A DNA stretch of 64,000 nucleotides, taken from the NCBI RefSeq assembly GCF_019703515.2, contig NC_059349.1, forward strand, positions 26,718,744-26,782,743, read 5' to 3'. Position numbers and translations under genes: made by a program. This document shows, in pieces, positions 33,686 to 45,287 of this stretch (positions are counted from its first letter, which is position 1; each line of letters opens with the position of its first letter). Below the pieces are notes generated by a model. The model had not been told where the DNA came from, did not search any database, and saw nothing but the letters and a program-made list of their open reading frames with translations. Origin of the DNA: Myxocyprinus asiaticus (Eukaryota > Chordata > Actinopteri > Cypriniformes > Catostomidae).

Positions 33686-35586
33686 CATATTAAGCTAATG
33701 TTGCCCTACGGATAGCAGTGTGATCAAATAGCCTTTAAGACAGAAACCCAACAGTTAGCATGCTAACCGATTTGCATTCTAAGCTATCATAGCATGTAGC
33801 ATGATAACCATGCTAAACAGACCATGTTCTTTTGAACTACATGTGATGCTGTCTCCAAACTTAATCCTTTCAAAATATATCACTACCATATATATAAGAA
33901 CAACAAAATTAAGACAAAGGAGAACAAAAAGTGTACCTTCAAACAGAAATTATCTGTGATAAGCCCTGCAAATATTCAGTAAACAATACAAAGATCTCCA
34001 GTACAATATCAACACTAACACTAGTCCACCTGGGAATCAAACCCACAACCTTTCAAACTAGTCAAAAAAAATAAATGCTTTAATACACTGAGCCACTCAC
34101 TTGCCATTCCTAGGCAGTGACAAAGAGACTTCCTGAGGTTAGAGTCAGCACACAAGTCTGGGTTATTTTTTGAACTATAGGTGGTATCATCAGGACATGA
34201 TGTCAATGATGCATACCAATTTTCTTTGAAATCCAACAATGTATTTAAAAGATATATCATTTTTTAATAAATGTCAATATGGTGAAGAGGCAGTATGACC
34301 GAGATGGGAAAAAATGGTATAGTTGAAATCTGCATGATCCAAGAAATCCACAGACCTCATAACTTTAGGACATATGGTTCAAAAGTTATGGCAAAAAAAA
34401 TAATATATATGTAAAAAAAAATTTAATCTTTTGACCCATAGGAGTGCTGTCTCAAACTATGCATGCACCCTCATATCATGGTCCTGATGTAGTATACCAG
34501 TTTATCATTTTGATAGGACAATCCCAAATTTTAGAGGTCCCAAATTTGCTATGGGGACTATTCATGACCCCTATCAGTGTGCCAAATTTCATAATTTTCC
34601 TACAAATGGTGCTATGGGCTGCCATAGACTCCCATTGGGGAGGAATAATTATAATAATAAATATAGCTGCAAGCACAGGGCCAAACACCAGCATGGCAAT
34701 CACTGCACAACACTAAACACAACCCAAAAATATCACAGAGAAACCACAAATTACATTGCCAGAGAGCAGATTTGAACCCACAATTTTCCATTCCCCAGTT
34801 CAGTGTGCTATCTACTGCATCACTCAATCACAATAATGTTGTCCAACAAAGGGAAATACCAAGCTTAGAATCACAGCCATGCGCAGGTGTTACCATGATC
34901 AACTTTATATTCATGTAGCTTTTCAACAAAGATGCAAATCAGCATTTGATTTGGGAAAATCCCAGCCTCCATTCAGTACGCACAATACAAACATCTCCAG
35001 AAATACACACATTACTAAAGCATGACTTGCTGAGGTGGGGATCCAACACATGACTCTAGGAACTATAGTCAAGAACCTTACATACTGTGTCACTCAGCCA
35101 ACATAACTAAGCCATGGCAAAGAGACATGCCAATTTTAGAGTCAGAACACAAGTATGATATCCTCAGGACATAATGTCAAAGATGCATGACAATTTTCTT
35201 ATACATTCAACAATGCATTCAAAAGATATATATCAGTTTTAAACAAAACAAATATCTGAAGAGCAATAAGAATAAGAATTAAAAATACCTGCAAGCATAA
35301 ATGATCAGGGACAAGCCCTGAAACCATTCAGTAAGCAAAATACAGAAAGCTCTAGTACAACAGAAATCTATCCAAACTACTTGCTCAGGTGGGGATTTGA
35401 ACCCAGGACCTTTTGAACTACAGTCCAATGCAACAAGTGACAAAGAGACATTGCAAGGTTAGAGTCAACACACAAGTGTAGATTATATTTTGAACTATAT
35501 GTGGTGCTGTCTCAAATGGTTCAGGTAACCTCAGGACATGATGTAGATGATGCATTTAAATTTTTTTATTTTTAATAGATATATCA

Positions 35587-38500
35587 CTTTTTTCATTTCA
35601 TCTGTTGTTGATTGCTCAGTTGGAAATATCTTAGTCTCGGATCACAACCTGGTGAGTTTAGAGATGTTGCCATATACAGAGAAAAATAAATCATATAGTT
35701 GGCGCCTTAATGTATCCCTTTTGCAAAATCCTGAATTCCAACAAATGTTAAAGACTGAAATCAATGTTTATATGGAGACCAATTGGTCCTCAGTATCCAC
35801 TGTGGGCGTGGCTTGGGAGGCACTTAAGGCGGTTCTTAGGGGTCAGATCATACAGTATGCCTCATTCACCAAAAAATCCAAAGCACGAAAACTCGTGGAG
35901 TTGGAAGGAAATATAAAAAATGCCGAAGCAGAGCTGAAGCACCGAATGTCGTCTGATGGCCTCAGAGAATTGACTCGATTGAAATATAGATATAATACTA
36001 TTTTGTCATGGAAAGTGGAGTTTTGGTTATTCAGGGCAAGACAGTCATACTTTGAGTTGGGGGACAAAGCAGGAAAACTTTTGGCTAGATATATAAAGCA
36101 GAGAGAGTCTTTTTCTACAATTCCCTCATTGAAATCTGCTGGTGGTTTACCTCGGCCATTGATATTAATAATGATTTTAAAGAATTCTATCTTGATCTTT
36201 ATAGTTCCACGTCTTCATCTACTGATGAAGATATTAGAAACTTTGTGGAACCATTAGATCTCCCTAAACTGACGACTAAGCAAAAAAATTCTCTTGATTC
36301 TGAGATAACCTTGGAGGAGCTTGGCGAGGTTATTAAGGCCCTACCTACTGGCAAGGCTCCGGGGCCTGGCGGCTTTGCTGCTGAGTTTTTCAAATCTTAT
36401 GCTACAGAACTGGCTCCACTTTTGTTAGAAGTTTATACTGAATCATTAAAGAATGGAAAGCTTCCAGCAACCATGACGCAAGTCCGGATCAGTCTGATTC
36501 TTAAAAGGACAAAGATCCAAGCGAGTGTAAAAGTTACCGTCCAATTTCCCTGATCCAGTTAGATGTAAAAAAAAATGCAAAAATTCTGGCTAATTGATTA
36601 AGTAAAGTTATGACATCTCTTATACATACAGATCAGGTGGGGTTTATTCGAGGCCGTAGCTCTTCTGATAACATTAGGCGTCTCATCAATATCATGTGGT
36701 CAGTAGTGAATGATCAATCTCCGGTTGCTTCCATCTCACTTGATGTCGAAAAGGCATTTGATATGGTAGAATGGGATTATCTTTTTAAGGTTTTGGAAAT
36801 ATACGGGTTCGGGAGTACGTTTATTGGATGGATTAAGTTACTTTATAGACACCCAGTAGCAGTGGTACAAATAAATGGATTAGTTTCAGATTATTTTACT
36901 CTGTATAGGGGCACCCGGCAGGGTTGCCCTCTTTCCCTACTATTGTTCTGTCTTGCCCTGGAACCATTAGCAGCCGCGATAAGGAAGGAGGATGATTTTC
37001 CAGGGGTGGTGGCGGGAGGTGTGGCGCATAAGCTTCTGCTTTACGCAGATAATATTTTATTATTTGTCTCTGACCCTAGTAGATCTATGCCTTGTCTCCA
37101 CAGAATTATTAATTCCTTTTCTAAGTTTTCAGGATATAGTGTCAACTGGTCTAAATCCGAAGCTTTGGCTCTGACAGCGTACTGTCCAGTAACGGCTTTC
37201 CAGCCGGGTGCTTTCCAGTGGCCCAAACAGGGCATTAAGTATTTGGGTATTTTATTCCCAGCAAATTTGTGTGATTTAGTTAGAGTTAATTTTGACCCTT
37301 TAATAAAAAGGTTTACGAGCGATGTGGGCAGGTGGGCTTCATTACATTTATCTATGATTGGGAAGGTTAATGTTATTAAAATGAATTGTATTCCAAAATT
37401 CAATTACTTACTGTAGTCTCTCCTTGTAGATGGTCCCCTCTCTTATTTCAAGCAATTTGATAGCATAGCAAAGTCCTTCATTTGGAATGGTAAGTGTCCC
37501 AGGTTAAATTTCAATAAGTTACATAGGCCGATTGACAAAGGTGGGTTAGGCCTACCCAAGATTTTGTTTTATTATTATGCATTCGGTCTTAGTCATTTGG
37601 CTCATTGGACGCTTCCACCTGAGAGAGCCCCTCCCTGGTTATGTACTGAAAAGGAAATTCTTGCCCAAATCTCGCCACTGCAAAGCCTTTTGATTAAACT
37701 AGCTGGAGAGGTTAAGTCGCACCCCGTTATTTTGCAATTGCACTCAATATGGACAAAAGTGTCCAGAGTGTTTAATTCTGATATTTATTTAAACGTAGCC
37801 TCGAGCTGAACCCTAAACTATGTATTGATAAGTCCCCTTTCTGTTGGTCGGATTGGATTGTGAGGGGGGTTAATACACTTGGTGACCTATATGAGAGTGG
37901 AGTATTGAGACCTTTTGAAAATTTGGTTCAACATTTTGGCATTCCCAGATCTCAGTTTTATAGGTATTTACAGCTGCGCCACCTACTCTGCACTGTTTTT
38001 GGGAGTGGCACGCACCCCCTTGGTGCGGCAGATGCTCTGGGAGTGGTGATTGCTGCGCCACCTACTCTGCACTGTTTTTGGGAGTGGCACGCACCCCCTC
38101 GGTGCGGTAGATGCTCTGGGAGTGGTGAATGCTGCTTTTGGGAAAGGTCAGGAGGCATCAGTGTATTACTCCCTGCTAATTCAGAGTCTGGGGTACGGAA
38201 CTTTGAATTCTCTCAAAAAATTATGGGAGAAAGATCTAAACTTGATATCGGCACATAAAGAGTTGGGTCCTAATGAGTGTCATGATCGCCAGACAGGTTA
38301 TTTTTAGGGGTTGGAGGTCAGTTGGAGTGCCCTCATTTTATGAGTGGTGCTTGGAGATGGGGAGGGTTGCGGCCTTTGAGAAAGGGATCTATAGAAGGCT
38401 GGGAAATCTGGGGTTATTTGATAGGAAATGGGGCAGATATTTGGCGTTTTTGGAAGGCTTTCGAGGAGGGGTAGTCTTTAGGTTTAAATATGTGTGTGCA

Positions 38501-38717
38501 ATTTGATGTTTTGTTTTGTTTGTTTTTTTGAAAATATGCTTTTATTTATTTATTTATTTATTGTGTGTGTGTGCATGTTTTTTTAATATATATATATATT
38601 TATGACCACTGGGGTGGGGGTGTTCGGGGGGAAGGGTTTAATTGTATAATTTGATTCTGCATTTTCTGCGATGTTTATGTAATTTGTTGAATGGAATCAA
38701 TTAAAATAGTTAATATC
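35587..38717 (+). mobile_element. Tx1/L1-type LINE, 5' truncated, with TSD
   Basis: Starts inside the end of the endonuclease domain (NILVSDHNLVSLEM), continues with the linker (FRARQSYFELGDKAGKLLAR) and ITLEELGEVIKALPTGKAPG. RT follows at 36610-37416 (QVGFIRGRSSSDNIRRL, SLDVEKAFDMVEW, GTRQGCPLS), and then C-terminal pieces to ~38500. The RT box is YADN instead of YADD. AGATATATCA occurs directly on both sides (35577-35586 and 38718-38727), a perfect 10-base target duplication. Stops, frameshifts and a 79-base tandem duplication (37973-38130) inactivate it. Confidence 0.85.
37973..38130 (+). repeat. 79-base tandem duplication inside the LINE
   Basis: 'gctgcgccacctactctgca' and the rest of the unit recur at 38052 with only a few differences. 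The period of 79 is not a multiple of three, so it shifts the LINE frame. Confidence 0.85.
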
Positions 38718-38983
38718 AGATATATCATACCAAGTTTCATGCCAAGATACATAACCATTTTTTCAATGACCTCATTAAATTTGTTTCTAGGACAAATGGT
38801 TCAAAAGATACGTTAAAGAAAAATTAATTTTTGAACTGGTGGTGGCGCTACAGAGTTTGTCCTAGAGGTGTCTATTCATGCCCATCCCTATCAGTGTGCC
38901 AAATTTCATCATTTTCCTACGTACGGTTCTATGGGCTGCCATAGACTCCCATTAGGAAGAAGAAGTAGAATAATAATAATAAT

Positions 38984-39195
38984 ATTAACGAAAACAATAG
39001 GTGCCACAGCACCTTCGGTGCTTGACCCCTAATAATACTTATGAAAACAATAGGTGCCACAGCACCTTCGGTGCTTGACCCCTAATAATACTTATGAAAA
39101 CAATAGGTGCCACAGTACCTTCAGTGCTTGTCCCCTAATAATACTAACGAAAACAATAGGTGACACAGAAACTTCAGTGCTTGGCCCCTAATTAT
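38984..39195. repeat. four 53-base tandem units with hairpin and CTAA (Helitron-like ends)
   Basis: Units begin at 38990, 39043, 39096 and 39149, exactly 53 bases apart. Each has 'gaaaacaataggtgccacag', then a small hairpin AGCACC-TTC-GGTGCT, then TGACCCCTAA followed by T. The hairpin decays from the first to the fourth unit. A short 3' hairpin followed by CTRR with an A/T junction is the hallmark of Helitron 3' ends; assigning this repeat to Helitrons is inference. Confidence 0.6.
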
Positions 39196-39355
39196 AAGAA
39201 AAAAAATAAATCATTAATTTAATTATATTTTTACAGTTAAAGGTATCAAAGTCATTTTTATGCTTATTAAATTAATTCTTGAATGGCCTCGCGGGCCAAT
39301 TTAAATGGTCTTGCGGGCCTTATACATCCCTGAGGCCAGACGTTCCCCACTGCTG

Positions 39356-39609
39356 CATTACACTTTATTATGTCTACCCATGAGAATGAATCTGTCCTTG
39401 TTGCACTGTGACAGCCTTTATGTGTGACTGTACAGTGGAGCTAATGCTAGTATTATTCAGGATGTTTTTCTCATGTAAGTGACTCACATCAGCAGTGACA
39501 GCAGAGGGAAAATGCTACGACTCAGAGAATGACTCATGTTAAATGTCCAGACTAATATTGATCAAAGTCACATCCCGGCAGTGAGGTAAAGCAAGGCAAA
39601 TAATTTATA
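39356..39609. other. intergenic, two AP-1 type sites
   Basis: A unique-looking stretch between two transposons. It has two perfect TGACTCA sites at 39480-39486 and 39530-39536, 50 bases apart. No gene is seen. Confidence 0.35.
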
Positions 39610-40841
39610 TGCTGGTGGCAAAAAGTTTGGAATAATGTACAGATTTTGCCTTATGGAAAGAAATTGGTACTTTATTCACCAAAGTGGCATTCAACTGATC
39701 ACAATGTACAGTCAGGACATTAATAAAAAAAGTGAAAATTACTATTACAATTTGAAAAAAATATTCAGAACTTCTTAAACTACTTCAAAGAGTTCTCATC
39801 AACAAATCCTCCACATGCAGCAATGACAGCTTTGCAGATCCTTGGCATTCTTGCTGTCAGTTTGTCCAGATACTCAGGTGACATTTCACCCCACACTTCC
39901 TGTAGCACTTGCCATAGATGTGTCTGTCTTGTCGGGCACTTCTCACGTACCTTACAGTCTAGCTGATCCCACAAAAGCTTAATGGGGTTAAGATCCATAA
40001 CACTCTTTTCCAATTATCTGTTGTCCAATGTCTGTGTTTCTTTGCCCACTCTAACCTTTTATTTTTGTATGTCTGTTTCAAAAGTGGCTTTTTCTTTGCA
40101 ATTCTTCCCATAAGGCCTGCACCCCTGAGTCTTCTCTTTACTGTTGTACATTAAACTGGTGTTGAGCGGGTAGAATTCAATGAAGCTGTCAGCTGAGGAC
40201 AAGTGAGGCATCTATTTCTCAAATTAGAGACTCTGAAGTACTTATCCTCTTGTTTAGTTGTGCATCTGGCCTTCCACATCTCTTTCTGTCCTTGTAAGAG
40301 CCAGTTGTCCTTTGTCTTTGAAGACTCTAGTGTACACCTTTGTATGAAATTTTCATTTTTTTGGCAATTTCAAGCATTGTATAGCCTTCATTCCTCAAAA
40401 CAATGATTGACTGACGAGTTTCTTGAGAAAGCTGTTTCTTTTTTGCCATTTTTGACCTAATATTGACCTTAAGGCATGCTAGTCTATTGCATACTGTGGC
40501 AACTCAAAAACAAACACAAAGACAATGATAAGCTTCATTTAAAGAACCAAATAGCTTTCAACTGTGTTTGATATAATGGCAAGTGATATTCTAGTAACAA
40601 ATTAGCAATTTAGCATGATTACTCAAGGATAAGGTGTTGGAGTGATGGCTGCTGGAAATGGGGCCTGTCTAGATTTTGATCCCTTGATCAAAATTACTTT
40701 TTTCAAATAGTGATGGTGTTGTTTTTTACATCAGTAATGTCCTGACTATACTTTGTGAATTACACTTTGGTGAATTAAAGTACCAATTTCCTTCCGAAAC
40801 AGCAAAATCTGTACATTATTCCAAACTTTTGGCCGCCAGTG
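39610..40841 (-). mobile_element. Tc1-like transposon, internally deleted
   Basis: 1,232 bases bounded by TA on both sides (39608-39609, 40842-40843). The ends match as inverted repeats: 'ggcaaaaagtttggaataat' on the left, and on the - strand from the right 'ggccaaaagtttggaataat'. The - strand encodes the transposase C-terminus at 40013-39780 (DLNPIKLLWDQLD, KLTARMPRICKAVIAACGG). The N-terminal helix-turn-helix part lies at about 40450-40050, with frame breaks. The first two catalytic Asp residues are deleted. Confidence 0.8.
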
Positions 40842-41101
40842 TATATTCTGATTAATTTTAAAATAGCTTTAAAAAGTTTAGATTGGGTAGCCTTTCACTC
40901 CTCAAACACTGTAGTATATTGTTGGACTTGAGAAAGAATCCAATAGGATAGATGAGTTACAAAGAATCCAATATGGTGATGAGTTACAACGTCTGTAAAT
41001 CTGTGTTTTTGTTTTGTTTTTGTGTCTCAAAATTTTATATAATATTCCCATATTTATCTGCTAGAAAAAAGTTTATAAATCTTTCAGATCAGATCAACTA
41101 A

Positions 41102-41151
41102 CTGACTGACAAAAAGGCAGCCCGACGATCGGTGGCCTTTTCGTCAGTCAG
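41102..41151. other. near-perfect 17-base stem hairpin
   Basis: CTGACTGACAAAAAGGC (41102-41118) pairs with GCCTTTTCGTCAGTCAG (41135-41151) with one mismatch. The 16-base loop contains CCGA-CGA-TCGG, which can form a small inner stem. It lies at the edge of the DIRS fragment. Confidence 0.7.
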
Positions 41152-41159
41152 GTGATTCG

Positions 41160-42505
41160 CTGTGATGCTTTTACCGGAGGTGGGCTGGTCATCCCTAGAT
41201 CATCCATCCCGTGCACATCCAGCCTAGAGAAACCTTTAACGGGCATTCTATGAGAAAACGGCTTGTCACAAAAATGTCGCATCTCCACGATGCATGCTGG
41301 GATGGCAGGAATCAAATGTTTTGCCAGGGCAGCATGAGACGGCAGCTGTTTACGTCATACAGGTCTCTCTCTGCACCCTGGCCCACCTGCTGTGACGGCC
41401 AGTCAATGGAGAGTTTGGCTGCCGCCCATCTACACATTTCAACCAGGTCCAGCTCTCTCTGGACAGGAGAGGGGGACGCGTCCATCACGCTGCCAGGACG
41501 AGAACGAGCGGGGAGAATAGCATCATCCTCATCTTCCTCGCCATCGTCCTCCAAAAGGCGATCAACGTCATACTCCTCTTCCTCTTCTTCCCTGTCCCCC
41601 GCCAAAGGGGCAGATTTAAAGAGGGAAGGCAGATCGGTGGAAACTTCATCCATTAAATCGCCCTGGCTGTGCTGTTCCTGCGGCTGGGGTGGAGGGTCTT
41701 TCTCCGCTGGCGGCGGAGAAAAACAGAGATCACCATTATTTGACGGCGTGACCCACACCCTCCTTTCCAAATCTCACTGTACGAACCAGGAACAGTGCAG
41801 GAAACACTTGGGATTAGCGAGTGCAGCCTGCACATGTGTGACCCCAAGACAGGCGATACAGAGTGGGTGGGACTCCTTGGGCGAGATCATAGACTCACAC
41901 GTGCACGGACAGGAGGGATCCTTCCCATTCGCTCTGCCACTCATTAAGCTCGCAGTTGCCATTAAAGAATCCTGAGCTCAAGAACACAGAACCAGTTCAC
42001 CACAATGTGCCACTGGATTCTGTGTTATTCCCTGGATCTCTCTTTAATGCGATAAGACCAGCCGATCTGCCACACCACCACGACGTGCAGGGGAGGGTAG
42101 AAGCTATAACCGCTTTTAACTCTACTGAAAAAATGTGTAAACCCGCCTTGACATGCTGGTTTACGCCCGGAGAAACAATATCGACACAGAAGAAAATTAT
42201 ATTCCCTTTGTTAGTGAATATATTTGCAAAAAAAAAAAAAAAAAAATGAAGCACTCTTCGACATACCTGAACAGCTCGTCTAACGAACTATTTAGCGACC
42301 ACTTCTTGCGAGTCCTGCTGAGGGTATAACTTCCAATAATCTTCATGGGGAAGAGAACAAGAATGAAGAAGAGACTGTGGCAGTGTCTTATTTAGGGTGG
42401 TGGGACTCCCTTATCACTGCGGTGATTGGTCTGTCAGTTGACAGACGTGGTGTCATTGCTTCCAATGTCGGATACACCTGAGGCGAATTCCCATAGTGAG
42501 ATACA
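41160..42505 (-). mobile_element. DIRS-type retrotransposon fragment (ORF1)
   Basis: The - strand carries pieces typical of the Gag-like first ORF of fish DIRS elements: a cysteine-rich start (HPLCIACLGVTHVQAA, 41962-41774), then after a frameshift an acidic linker and LVEMCRWAAAKLSIDWPSQQ (41770-41312). The terminal 'gaattcccatagtgagata' at 42487-42505 is also seen at DIRS ends in fishes. No RT or tyrosine recombinase is present. Assignment is from family resemblance only. Confidence 0.6.
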
Positions 42506-42534
42506 GATTGAATGAATGTTAGAAAGAGAACCAT

Positions 42535-42733
42535 ATCTACAGAAACTATATGATAGGCGTGGGTGAGAAACAGATCAATATTTAAGTCCTTTTTTACTAT
42601 AAATATCCACTTTCACTTTCACATCTGAAAGTGAAAGTGGAGATTTATAGTATAGTATTTAAATTTTTAGTATAGTAGCATGTGGATGAGTAAATTATGA
42701 GATAATGTTTATTTTTGGGTGAACTATCCCTTT
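42535..42733. repeat. TTAA palindromic MITE (copy D, truncated)
   Basis: Contains the central hairpin of the family ('ctttcactttcacatctg' and its complement just after) and a right end 'gggtgaactatccct' before TTAA at 42732-42735. The left third is missing. Confidence 0.65.
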
Positions 42734-42735
42734 AA

Positions 42736-43599
42736 TGTGCACAAAAATCACAATTAGTCATGCCAGCACAACATTGTTTTACTCAGTGATTACTTTAGAT
42801 TTGCAGTCAGAAGCTCAGTAACAGGCATTTTATTGTGTTACTTCAAATTTTGATGTTTACTTAAGGTAATATGCCAAGTCAATAGATTGTTTAACACCTG
42901 TTAGCATTAGACAATAAACACTACTTTAACACTATATCCAATATTTGATAGAAACTTCAAATAATTCAGATTACTAATAGACATGTTGCTCTTTAACATT
43001 TACCCAAACAAACAGATTGAACAAATATCCTCAATAATGGCAGAGGGGTAACTGCAGACATCGGCCTCCACACTGCTCCCCGAAGGCAACATTAACTTTT
43101 GAGCTCATGAGAGTATTGAATTAGCTTCCTATTGATGGCACAACAAGAAATCCAGTTACCATAAACCACACTCATTGTCTCTGAGTAATCCTCTTGTGTT
43201 AATGAAAAACCTTTTGTAGGACAAAATCCATATTCTGTGGCCTATACTGTGTGTTATGAACCATTCTCAATTATATACTGTCTCCTACTTACTACTCATC
43301 AGAAGTGGCTTTAGTTCCTTCTAGCATTATTTACTTTCCTAATACATACATTAGAGCAGTGTTTCCCAACCTTTTTTGTCTTATCACAGCTCCATCAGAA
43401 AGTTCCCCTTCATTTGACTCCAAACCTGAAATGTGTTCCTTTTAACTTATATTATACTAAATGTAATTTAGCATTATTATTAATATTATTTTATTGGTCA
43501 TTATTACAATGATTCACTTTAAAAAACTATTGACACTATGGGTGAAAAAACACTTTCTCTCCCTTCAATGAGACACATGAGCTTGTAGAAAAGCCCATC
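42736..43599. other. intergenic, nothing recognised
   Basis: AT-rich sequence without an ORF or a repeat that can be named. Confidence 0.4.
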
Positions 43600-43915
43600 A
43601 ACGTATGTACTTTTACCGTAAGCTTCGAAGTTTTAATGTTGATAATACTTTTATGAATATGTTTTATTTCTTTTTTATTGAATCTGTCCTTACGTTTTCT
43701 TTTGTCAGCTGGTACAGGTCACTTAACCTTAAAAACAGAAACAGAATGCAGGGTATCGTTAAAGTGTGCAGCAAAATTGCAAGCACGACCTTGAATGACT
43801 TAACTCATCTGTACAATGTCACGGTTTTAAAGAAGGCCTAGTTAATTTTGGCTGATCCTAGCCACCCCCTGTCCAAGGAGTTGAAGTTGCTTCCGTCTGG
43901 CCGCAGATCAACGGC
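43600..43915 (+). pseudogene. non-LTR retrotransposon RT C-terminal fragment
   Basis: In one frame 43605-43841 encodes MFYFFFIESVLTFSFVSWYR and LKNRNRMQGIVKVCSKI, and then in another frame ADPSHPLSKE and LLPSGRR. This is the end of a LINE reverse transcriptase ORF. Clade not assigned. Confidence 0.65.
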
Positions 43916-44970
43916 GTAGATTTGGCTTGAATATTGGGGGGGGGGTTGCAGCATGAAGCATCAACATGTTTCCATTGATCATGGTATAAATATTGGGGGT
44001 GTTGTACTTTTGATTATTGGGGGGGGGGGGTGCGGGGGTTACCTTAATTTTACCTATAACATCTAAGTTTGACAGACTGTTTAAGGAAATAGATGAAAGA
44101 CCAGCAGCTGAATTCTGCAATGATGCACCAGATGGAATTGCCCATGGGAGCTCAGAGTAAAACATTCACCAAGAATATTGGGAGTCACTCTGCAAATAAG
44201 CCTTATGTCATTTTAAAAGAAACTATTTGAAAAATGCCCATGGCTTTATTTGTGCTTTGGGACAATATGTTCAAACAATTTTGAAAAACACTAAAAAAAT
44301 ACATTGAAATTGAATTTATTTCAGTGCAAATGGCACCTTATTTGATTCTATAAAGCATATGATATCAATGAATCTATCTAAGCCTCTCCTGCATAGTCTC
44401 CCTCAACATAATGTCCAGAATGTTTTCTCTACTGCTTTATGAAAGTGCCTGAATGCAATATTATTCAGCTACTGACCACATAGAGAAAAGTGTGAGCGTG
44501 CCATATTATTATGTCAGCAGGCCATTTGTTTGTCTCATACAATTCACAGTTTTAATAGCTTGCCCTGATGATATGCTTTAATAATAAGCCGTCAAACTGA
44601 ATTATGTAAATGTTCCTGCTGTCAAGCTACCAGCCTGATTTGCACCATTCTTTGTTATGTGCTCAAAGCTTGCATAATCATTGAATGTGTTTTATGCTAA
44701 TAAGCAGAAGCAACTCTGCTTTTTGTCTAATGTACTTTGAATGGACATTGACGAATGTTTACAACCGTGTGGGGAAAAAAAGAACAGAACATTACAAATG
44801 TCATTTTCAAGAGAAAAAGGTAACCAAATAAATTATGGGAAAATATGTATGCGCTTTCAAGGGTCTCTCTTAGTCTGTCTCTTAACTCTCTCTCTTGCTC
44901 TAATGGACGTATCCGGCACCCGCAGTACAGCCCCTGTTGTGGGTCCCCAGCATAGTTGTAGGACTATGAG
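43916..44970. other. intergenic, G-rich run
   Basis: A run of about 12 G near 44019-44030 and an earlier G8 run; otherwise no features. The stretch leads into the TATA box at 44976. Confidence 0.35.
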
Positions 44971-44975
44971 AGAAG

Positions 44976-45098
44976 TATAAGAGGGGCGTTGTGGATATGC
45001 ACTGGGCACTCTTTCATAACTGGGAGTCAAGACGAACCTCTGAAAGCCATACTTTGGACTTTGGAATTGAGTGTGTCTGGGTATGACCATCACTTAAG
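44976..45098 (+). promoter_or_regulatory. TATA promoter and noncoding exon, probably agtr1
   Basis: TATAAGAG (44976-44983) is followed ~30 bases later by a plausible transcript start. A ~95-base stretch without an ORF ends at a good donor (cttaag/gtaaaa) at 45098. Acceptors exist at 45277 (small ORF) and at 46915 ('ctgtgtttttag'), 64 bases before the agtr1 ATG. AT1 receptors normally have noncoding 5' exons, so this may be agtr1 exon 1; it could equally belong to the small ORF at 45288. Confidence 0.45.
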
Positions 45099-45287
45099 GT
45101 AAAAACAAAAAGCTTAAATTTAATGCATATTATAGGAAAGACATTTCAATGTCAAAAAACTAACTATAATCAAATTAGATGATCAAGCTTGTGAATTAGC
45201 TTGTTTTACTTTACACTTTTACTAAACACTGTATCATTTATTTAACTAATTCAATTCTTTTTTATATATTTGCTACAGCAGTCTCTA

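Larger units (their letters stand above)
32707..39355. mobile_element. hAT-bounded composite block
   Basis: The left end 'caggggtaaggaacc' and the right end, which on the - strand reads 'cagcagtggggaacg', are hAT-type inverted ends; both continue into 'gggcca'-rich sequence (left to 32745, right from 39280). The 8 flanking bases, cataagac (32699-32706) and cattacac (39356-39363), agree at 6 of 8 positions, as expected for an aged hAT duplication. No hAT transposase is recognisable inside. The interior holds degenerate tandem repeats, a Tx1-type LINE and Helitron-like ends. Confidence 0.6.

Noticed and set aside
38984..39195. CRISPR-like array, because of regular 53-base spacing
   Set aside because: The whole unit repeats with no variable spacers, and the genome is eukaryotic.
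41211..41975. 254-codon ORF on the + strand with serine-rich stretches
   Set aside because: The opposite strand encodes DIRS ORF1 motifs. The Ser runs are the complement of its Glu/Asp-rich linker.
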